Positions 43,338-48,228 of a stretch of 48,228 nucleotides of DNA are shown in pieces (the stretch's first letter is position 1; each line of letters opens with the position of its first letter). The position numbers and the translations under genes were made by a program. Below the pieces are notes generated by a model. It was not told the DNA's origin. It did not search any database and worked only from the letters and a program-made list of their open reading frames with translations. The DNA comes from Candidatus Bathyarchaeota archaeon (GTDB lineage: Archaea; Thermoproteota; Bathyarchaeia; Bathyarchaeales; Bathycorpusculaceae). The stretch lies in contig JAGTQI010000003.1 in assembly GCA_018396955.1 (NCBI GenBank), positions 1 to 48,228 on the forward strand. The letters are read 5' to 3'.

Positions 43338-44015
43338 ATGATATCTGTTTGGGAGGTAGTTATAACCGTCTTGCTTTTTGTCTGGGTTATTTTTGTAGCT
43401 GAGGTTTTGACTAGGAAGCTTTACGGCTTTTTAACTGGGCTGGGTTTGGAACACCATGTTGCTGTTTATTACAACAGGAAGATTATTCACATCTTGACTG
43501 GTGGGATGGTGGCTTTTCTTGTGCCCTTCATTTTTAAGACACCCATTTTTCCATTTGCCATGGCTATGCTTCTAGCTGTTTTCCTATACGTACCCCATAG
43601 GCGTGGGAAGCTTATGTACTGGTTCCAAACGGAAGAGAACGCTTATGAGGTTTCTTTCTGCATCATGTGGGGTGTTGTGATAAGCCTTGGCTGGCTCATT
43701 TCCAGCGGGGAAAGCTTCTGGTATGGAGTGTTACCAGTGATCTTCATGTCTGTTGGAGACGCCATAACCGGTATCGTGCGGAACATTCTGTATAAAAGAA
43801 GAACTAAGTCTTGGTGGGGAAACTTGGCTATGGCTTCCTTCTCTATACCTACAGGTGCTTTTTTGGGTGTAGCTGGAATTATAGCTGGAGCCACAGCCTC
43901 TTTTATTGAACATTTTGAGTCAAATCCCATAGATGATAATATCACTGTGCCGCTTTCCTCTTTCCTAATACTTGTATTGGCAAGGGTTTTTGCGCCTTGG
44001 CTTCTATCGTTTTAA
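43338..44015 (+). CDS. Dolichol/phytol kinase-like membrane protein
   Basis: A 225-residue protein with about six or seven membrane helices. RKIIHILTGGMVAFLVPF near residue 47, SVGDAITGIVRNILYKRRTKSWWGN in the middle, and FIEHFESNPIDDNITVPLSSF near the end match the polyprenol kinase family (SEC59, VTE5), related to CDP-diglyceride synthetases. In archaea such enzymes may phosphorylate dolichol or isoprenoid alcohols for lipids or N-glycosylation. A TATA-like TTTTTATAC lies about 28 bases before the ATG, so the mRNA is probably nearly leaderless. It overlaps the GNAT gene on the other strand by 4 bases. Confidence 0.82.
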   Translation: MISVWEVVITVLLFVWVIFVAEVLTRKLYGFLTGLGLEHHVAVYYNRKIIHILTGGMVAFLVPFIFKTPIFPFAMAMLLAVFLYVPHRRGKLMYWFQTEENAYEVSFCIMWGVVISLGWLISSGESFWYGVLPVIFMSVGDAITGIVRNILYKRRTKSWWGNLAMASFSIPTGAFLGVAGIIAGATASFIEHFESNPIDDNITVPLSSFLILVLARVFAPWLLSF

Positions 44016-44482
44016 AGCTTTTTCACCAGGAAATGGCTCCAAAGCTTAAAACCAAGTTTTTCAAAAAGTTTCTTAGCGTTCTCGTTCCAATAGTTGACTA
44101 GGAGGCCGACCTTTTCAATCCCTATCGACTTTAAATAGGCTATTGCATTTTCGATAAGGGCAGTTGCTACACCTCTATTTCTGTATTCCTTAGCAACATA
44201 AAGGTCCCATATGTAAGCGGTTTTCCACGTGATATCCATCACTACACCTTCATAATTATGCAACTTTTTAACAGCAACACAATAGCCGACGATTTTGCCG
44301 TTTGTGTATGCAATTTTAACAAGGTTTTGATCATGGCGGATTATCCCTAGAACAGCCTTAACCCACTCATCTAAATACTCTTCTGGAGGCTCCCAGCCTA
44401 ACTCTGTTTCGCAAAGTTTCTTCAAAGTTTTGAGTTCTTGTATCTGTTGTTCGGCTAAATTGCAGATTTTTACTTTGAACAT
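44012..44482 (-). CDS. GNAT-family N-acetyltransferase
   Basis: A 156-residue acetyltransferase. The diagnostic motif A is AYIWDLYVAKEYRNRGVATALIENAIAY in part, with the R/Q-x-x-G-x-G/A loop seen as RNRGVA. LLVNYWNENAKKLFEKLGF is the usual motif B. ATG 44482 gives the normal GNAT N-terminus and lies 14 bases after tldE; longer in-frame starts run back into tldE. Acetyl acceptor unknown. It may act on the same peptide as TldD/TldE, but position is the only evidence. Confidence 0.85.
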   Translation of the reverse strand: MFKVKICNLAEQQIQELKTLKKLCETELGWEPPEEYLDEWVKAVLGIIRHDQNLVKIAYTNGKIVGYCVAVKKLHNYEGVVMDITWKTAYIWDLYVAKEYRNRGVATALIENAIAYLKSIGIEKVGLLVNYWNENAKKLFEKLGFKLWSHFLVKKL

Positions 44483-44496
44483 GACGTAAGGACATG

Positions 44497-45846
44497 CTAC
44501 TGTTTCGAGATTATATGAATGTTGTCTACGAGTATAGGCGGTGTATAAGCGCGGATCTCTGTTGGGCGGGTTTCGCATCCAATTTCGATTATGTCTTTTA
44601 ACGCTTGGAAGGCGTTGCCGGAAATCATAGTTTCTCCCAGAGCATGTTTTATTTGCCCTTTCTCTATATAGCTTGCTTGTTTGGCTATTCCTGAGAATTC
44701 TCCGCTGTCTGGTCGAACGTTTCCGCTGAAGCGGCGAACAATTATTCCTTTATCAACTTCTGCTATGAGCTCCTCAAGCTTCTTTTTTCCAGCTTTAACC
44801 ACGAAGTTTGAGGTTGCCACTGTTGGGAGCATGTTGTAGCTTTCTCTATAGGCGTTTCCAGTTGATTTTTTCCCTTCCTTATTTGCCGTGTAGGAGTTGT
44901 ATATGAAGCCTTCAAGTTTGCCGTTTATTATTATTGGTGTTTTTTGTCTTGGTGCACCTTCAAAATCGAAGTTTAGGGAGCCTATTCCTTTAGGCATTAA
45001 GCCATCATCAACAACTGTAAGCTCCGGGGATGCAACTTTTTCGCCGACTTTTCCAGCCCATAAGCTTCTTCCCCTCTGCACGTTGTCGGCGTTCACGCTG
45101 CTGATAACTGGATAAAACAATATGGAGGAGGCTGGGTCTGAGTCCAGAATGACTTTTCCGGTGAAGGATTCTATTGCCTTTGGATGAAGTGAGGATAAGG
45201 CTTTCTCAGCGGAAGTTTTCCCAATTTTTTCCGGTGAAAACTCCCTAAGCATTGTTGAGACGTCATATTCGTATGCCATACTTGATGTTTCGCCGCGTTC
45301 CTTTGCCACGCAGACTAAATATCCCTCTATGCGGGTTGTTTTTTCTTGAGCTTCAACCCCATGAGAGTTTGCAATTGCTATCTCGTTTAGGATTGCCGAG
45401 AACTTTCCATCGTCAATGTCCACACGTTTGTCATATCCTTTCGCTGCGTCATATGCGTCAATGACGAGGTTTAACATTTCGTCTCCGCTTATGCTGGCAA
45501 TTTCCGGATCGAATATACCTTCCGGAGTTTTTGGAAACTCATCTTTGGCTGGAAGCGAAACCCATTCTGGGTTTGGCACAGAAACTTTTGCTAGGCTTAT
45601 GGCAGCCTTGCAGGTGTTCTTTATGCTTTCTCTTGAGAGTTTTGATGCAAAGGCGAAGCCAAGCTTCTTATCTTTTATTACGCGTATGCCTATGCCGCTT
45701 TGGGTTTTGAAACGTTCGTTTTGGATTTCAGCCCTTTCAAGGACAACTTCCACTATCTGCAGGTTTTGAACGAAAGCTTCAGCCTCATCCGTTCCAAGCT
45801 TCTGGCATGTATTGACGGCTAAGCTTGCAAAATCTAGGAGGCTCAC
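44497..45846 (-). CDS. tldE: TldE/PmbA-family protease partner
   Basis: About 449 residues of the TldD/PmbA family: RFKTQSGIGIRVIKDKKLGFAFASKL early, SVNADNVQRGRSLWAGKVGEKV in the centre and YNSYTANKEGKKSTGNAYR towards the end. TldE lacks the HExxxH zinc motif, as expected, and pairs with TldD in a heterodimeric metalloprotease that trims unfolded or modified peptides such as microcin precursors. The GTG at 45844-45846 is used: it overlaps the tldD TGA (GTGA) with GGGGGGTGC just upstream. Confidence 0.92.
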   Translation of the reverse strand: MSLLDFASLAVNTCQKLGTDEAEAFVQNLQIVEVVLERAEIQNERFKTQSGIGIRVIKDKKLGFAFASKLSRESIKNTCKAAISLAKVSVPNPEWVSLPAKDEFPKTPEGIFDPEIASISGDEMLNLVIDAYDAAKGYDKRVDIDDGKFSAILNEIAIANSHGVEAQEKTTRIEGYLVCVAKERGETSSMAYEYDVSTMLREFSPEKIGKTSAEKALSSLHPKAIESFTGKVILDSDPASSILFYPVISSVNADNVQRGRSLWAGKVGEKVASPELTVVDDGLMPKGIGSLNFDFEGAPRQKTPIIINGKLEGFIYNSYTANKEGKKSTGNAYRESYNMLPTVATSNFVVKAGKKKLEELIAEVDKGIIVRRFSGNVRPDSGEFSGIAKQASYIEKGQIKHALGETMISGNAFQALKDIIEIGCETRPTEIRAYTPPILVDNIHIISKQ

Positions 45847-47219
45847 TTTGCACCCCCCATTAGAACCTTTGTTCTTAGGCTTGGACCACCTAGGCCAACA
45901 TAATTTACCTGTTCCTTTCCACATAAGCCAGTGCGCATTGCAAAATCTTTGCCCACCGCATCCACGTTTTTTAGGACTTCGAAGGCGTTTCCGCTAATTG
46001 TAACGCCGCGTAAAGATTCAGCGAATTCGCCCTTCTCTATTTTTACAGCTTCTTGTGTTCCAAACATGAATTCTCCGTTGAAGTCTGCTTGCCCGGCAAG
46101 TCCACCCTTTAAGAAGAAGCCCTCTTTTATGTCTTCAGCGAGCTCTTCAAGCGTGTAGTCGCCAGCCTCAATATACGTGTTCCTCATTCTTATAATTGGG
46201 TCGTATTCGAAGGTCCATGCACGGGCGTTTCCGGTGGGGCTGACGCCGAAGTGCTGGGCTGTTTCACGGGAATGTAGAAAACTTTTGCAGATGCCCTTCT
46301 CAATGATTATGGTTTTTTGTGTTGGAACACCTTCATCATCATATTTCATTGTTCCAAAACCGTTTGGGAATACTCCATCATCAACTAAGGTTACCTTCTC
46401 AGAGGCAACCTTCTCTCCTATCTTGTTGGCTAGAAAGCTTCCGCCGAAAACAAGGTCTGCCTCCGCACAGTGTCCAACAGCCTCGTGGGCTAATAACCCA
46501 ACAATGCGGTTTTCAAGGATTACTTGATGGTATCCGGCTGGCGCCATTTTTGCTGAAACAAGTTTACTTGCCCTCTCAGCAGCTGTTAAACCAGCATTCA
46601 TTAGCGGCGTTTTTTCCAAAACCTCAAGACCGGATTGTTCACCAATGCTTTCGTAGGCGGAGGCGATGTTTCCCTTTTCTCTGGCTACAACCATGACGCT
46701 GCCGAAGCATCGCACAATATGCTGATGGATTTCAGAGCCCTCTGAGCTTAGGAAGGCTAGGTTGTCGTCAACTATGTTGAAGGTTACGGTGTCGGAAACT
46801 ATGATTTTTGAGAAGCCCCTGACGGCTTTGTCAACGTCTATTACTAGGCTGACGAGTTCCTCTTTATCCGACTTTTCGGGGTCTTTCTTCATAGGAGTTT
46901 CATATCTGCCCACCTGCGGTTTAAGGCTTACAAGTTTCACAAAGCGTTTCTTTTTAGGCTTTGAAGACTTGGCAAGGGAAGTAGCACTCCTTAACATTTT
47001 ATCAATTTTTTCTTTTCCAAGAGTTGTTGAGGAGGCAAAACCCCAACTTCCATCTACTAGAACTCTTGCACATGCACCCTCCACGACTCCACTGTTAAGC
47101 GTCTCGATTTTACCATCTTTAACGGAAATGCTGAAGGTTTGCCTACTGTGGTATCGCAGTTCCACATAGCCCTCTGGACGCTTTTGGAGAATTCCCTTCA
47201 AAACTTCCACAGTCACCAT
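45843..47219 (-). CDS. tldD: TldD metalloprotease
   Basis: The 458-residue catalytic partner of TldE. It carries LLAHEAVGHCAEADLVFGG near residue 245, the HExxxH zinc motif of the family, and LVDDGVFPNGFGTMKYDDEG after it. RAWTFEYDPIIRMRNTYIEAGD and FFLKGGLAGQADF are also conserved. ATG 47219 is preceded by GGTG and is chosen over an in-frame start 15 bases upstream. TldD/TldE form a barrel that degrades unstructured peptides. It forms an operon with tldE, with overlapping stop and start. Confidence 0.94.
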   Translation of the reverse strand: MVTVEVLKGILQKRPEGYVELRYHSRQTFSISVKDGKIETLNSGVVEGACARVLVDGSWGFASSTTLGKEKIDKMLRSATSLAKSSKPKKKRFVKLVSLKPQVGRYETPMKKDPEKSDKEELVSLVIDVDKAVRGFSKIIVSDTVTFNIVDDNLAFLSSEGSEIHQHIVRCFGSVMVVAREKGNIASAYESIGEQSGLEVLEKTPLMNAGLTAAERASKLVSAKMAPAGYHQVILENRIVGLLAHEAVGHCAEADLVFGGSFLANKIGEKVASEKVTLVDDGVFPNGFGTMKYDDEGVPTQKTIIIEKGICKSFLHSRETAQHFGVSPTGNARAWTFEYDPIIRMRNTYIEAGDYTLEELAEDIKEGFFLKGGLAGQADFNGEFMFGTQEAVKIEKGEFAESLRGVTISGNAFEVLKNVDAVGKDFAMRTGLCGKEQVNYVGLGGPSLRTKVLMGGAK

Positions 47220-47307
47220 TTTCACCAACAGCATTGTTATAGGCTTTAGAATAAAAGATTTGGCATTGGAACTTGTTGATTATTCTTTTTGATTATTCTT
47301 TGTTTTC

Positions 47308-47538
47308 TTATGATTCTTGGACTACGGTTAATTCCGCTTTTATGAAAATCTTTTTTATTCCTAGGTAAATAACGAGGCAGCCGAATACTATTGCTCCGGT
47401 GAGGAGCGATAACAAGGCGAGTAAGACAAACTGCTTTTTTATGGTTTCCTCCAATGCTTGTAAGGATAAGTATGAGAAGTAGAAGGTTAGGAAGATGCAA
47501 ACTGCAACAGCTATAACTATTGATGACTCTGCCTTCAA
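47308..47538 (-). CDS. Small two-helix membrane protein
   Basis: A 76-residue protein with two hydrophobic segments (about 6-28 and 37-62) and a charged loop between (ALEETIKKQ). The end is mixed (KKIFIKAELTVVQES). It is not recognised. It lies upstream of tldD on the same strand with an 88-base gap and may have its own promoter. Confidence 0.6.
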   Translation of the reverse strand: MKAESSIVIAVAVCIFLTFYFSYLSLQALEETIKKQFVLLALLSLLTGAIVFGCLVIYLGIKKIFIKAELTVVQES

Positions 47539-47632
47539 TTATAATGCACCATGTCGCCTTTCAAGGTTAAAAGTGGTTGGGCTTCAAAAAGGCTTTATGA
47601 ATTAAGAATTCAAATAGAAACTAAACAGTTAG

Positions 47633-47926
47633 TTGGTTTTGGAAGTGGCTGCAAAACTTAAGCCCAGAACAGGTAAGCTTTTGTCTGCGCTAGGAAGCTC
47701 AGCCTTTTCAGCGCTTTTGCAAGTTCCTTACTGTTTAGCCTTTCTATTTTTTCTTGGAATTCCTTATGCTAGGATAGACTTTGTTTGCGGTACGATTCTT
47801 TTTCTTGAGATTGCGGCTTTCTCAGAAAGTTCTGTTAGAATTTTTATGATTCCGCTTTTTCCGATTTCGTTTATCTTTTCTATGTTCCAGCCATTGGAGG
47901 GTTTCCTTAACGAGTTTTGTGCCTAA
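47633..47926 (+). CDS. Small membrane protein of unknown function
   Basis: A 97-residue product from TTG 47633 with a basic N-terminus (KLKPRTGK) and about three hydrophobic segments (20-42, 45-62, 66-84). No family is recognised. The gene is divergent from the small membrane protein at 47308-47538; the 94-base gap has no clear ribosome-binding site for it, so leaderless expression is possible. Large inverted repeats follow its stop. Confidence 0.5.
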   Translation: MVLEVAAKLKPRTGKLLSALGSSAFSALLQVPYCLAFLFFLGIPYARIDFVCGTILFLEIAAFSESSVRIFMIPLFPISFIFSMFQPLEGFLNEFCA

Positions 47927-47930
47927 GCCT

Positions 47931-47998
47931 ATTGCGTGGTTTTTGATTAGAAAACAATCCAAAAAGGGTGTAATAATCCACCCAAAAAACCGCGCAAT
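47931..47998. repeat. Imperfect inverted repeat, arms of about 15 bases
   Basis: The left arm ATTGCGTGGTTTTTG (47931-47945) pairs with the right arm CAAAAAACCGCGCAAT (47983-47998), with one mismatch and one extra base. The spacer of about 37 bases contains a further complementary pair (AAAGGGTG with CACCC-like). It lies just after the membrane-protein gene. It might be a transcript end structure or the remains of a mobile element. Confidence 0.5.
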
Positions 47999-48050
47999 CC
48001 TCAACCACTTTTTCTGGTAGCCTAAGCTGAACTTGAGTCACAACGCTCCA

Positions 48051-48070
48051 CGTAAACAAAAACGTTTACG
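48051..48070. repeat. Perfect inverted repeat CGTAAAC/GTTTACG
   Basis: CGTAAAC (48051-48057) and GTTTACG (48064-48070) form a perfect 7-base inverted repeat around a 6-base AAAAAC spacer. It lies 28 bases beyond the stop of the truncated gene at the right edge. Either a hairpin at the end of that transcript or a dyad protein-binding site is possible. Confidence 0.45.
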
Positions 48071-48098
48071 AAACACTTAAACAATTTACTAAAACACC

Positions 48099-48228
48099 TC
48101 ACCCTTCCTGTGTCATTATGCCTTCAAGAATTTCGAGAGTGCCTTCTTTTACCGCTTTTCGCTTAACCACCGCAAGGTTGACCCGTGTGAATTTTAGGAT
48201 GGCTTTTACGTCTTCTACATCTTTTATG
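48099..48228 (-). CDS. C-terminal end of a gene cut by the window edge
   Basis: An open minus-strand frame runs from the window edge to TGA at 48099-48101: 42 residues including DVEDVKAILKFTRVNLAVV and AVKEGTLEILEGIM. The helix-rich DVKAIL...EGTLEIL ending resembles the C-terminus of some archaeal nucleotidyltransferase-like (DUF6036-type) proteins, but this is a weak resemblance and most of the gene is outside. Confidence 0.5.
   Translation of the reverse strand, partial: IKDVEDVKAILKFTRVNLAVVKRKAVKEGTLEILEGIMTQEG

Noticed and set aside
47822-48004. 60-codon minus-strand frame across the membrane-protein 3' end
   Set aside because: Basic, low-complexity C-terminus and overlap with both the membrane-protein gene and the inverted repeat; no ribosome-binding site.
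1-48228. CRISPR array, rRNA or complete insertion sequence
   Set aside because: Reading through the window I saw no regularly spaced direct repeats, no rRNA-like blocks and no intact transposase; only the decayed integrase marks mobility.

Overview
The window looks like a piece of an archaeal chromosome, most plausibly from a TACK-group archaeon close to Bathyarchaeia. This is inferred from gene content and not from a marker tree. The support is an ESCRT-type Cdv cell-division operon, tetrahydromethanopterin-dependent C1 genes (formylmethanofuran dehydrogenase and methenyl-H4MPT cyclohydrolase), an archaeal His-type Thi4, a ThiD-ThiN fusion, Hef-like and Lhr helicases, frequent GTG/TTG starts, and leaderless-looking promoters with a TATA box about 25-30 bases before the start codon.

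Layout. 1-9.6 kb: a secreted membrane-anchored protein, a membrane-fused ArsR-like regulator, a glycosyltransferase relic, a frameshifted amino-acid permease, an Lhr helicase, a PH-like membrane protein, a class II glutamine amidotransferase and a decayed zincin protease. 9.7-13.4 kb: a cdvB-cdvA-cdvB-cdvC division operon. 13.4-17.7 kb: a frameshifted mobB, a winged-helix regulator and three paralogous nucleotidyltransferases. 17.7-30 kb: two ECF-type membrane proteins, a CitG-like gene, fwdD-fwdB-fwdA-fwdC-mch, a coiled-coil protein paired with a PPP phosphatase, a RimK/MptN-type ligase and fdhD. 29.9-34 kb: a thiamin region with thiC under a TPP riboswitch, thiDN and thi4, plus two mini zinc-finger genes. 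34-36.5 kb: valS. 36.45-40.8 kb: a plastic region with a decayed class V aminotransferase, tRNA-Arg, tRNA-Ile, a decayed tyrosine integrase and a restriction-modification pair. 41-48.2 kb: a small conserved protein with a Hef-like helicase, a dolichol/phytol-kinase-like protein, tldD-tldE-GNAT, small membrane proteins and a gene cut by the window edge.

How the genes fit together. Fwd, Mch, MobB, FdhD and the MptN-like ligase all bear on C1 metabolism through molybdopterin enzymes and H4MPT. No Ftr, methyl-coenzyme M reductase or Fwd ferredoxin subunit lies in the window, so methanogenesis cannot be claimed. ThiC, ThiDN and Thi4 cover most of thiamin phosphate synthesis. Six genes are visibly broken (GT2, permease, zincin, mobB, aminotransferase, integrase). 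Two of these differ from an intact frame by a single base and could be sequencing errors.

The best candidates for something undescribed are the triple nucleotidyltransferase locus at 14.6-17.7 kb, the 43-residue zinc-finger protein overlapping thi4, and the coiled-coil/PPP-phosphatase pair. No CRISPR array, rRNA or intact transposon was seen.
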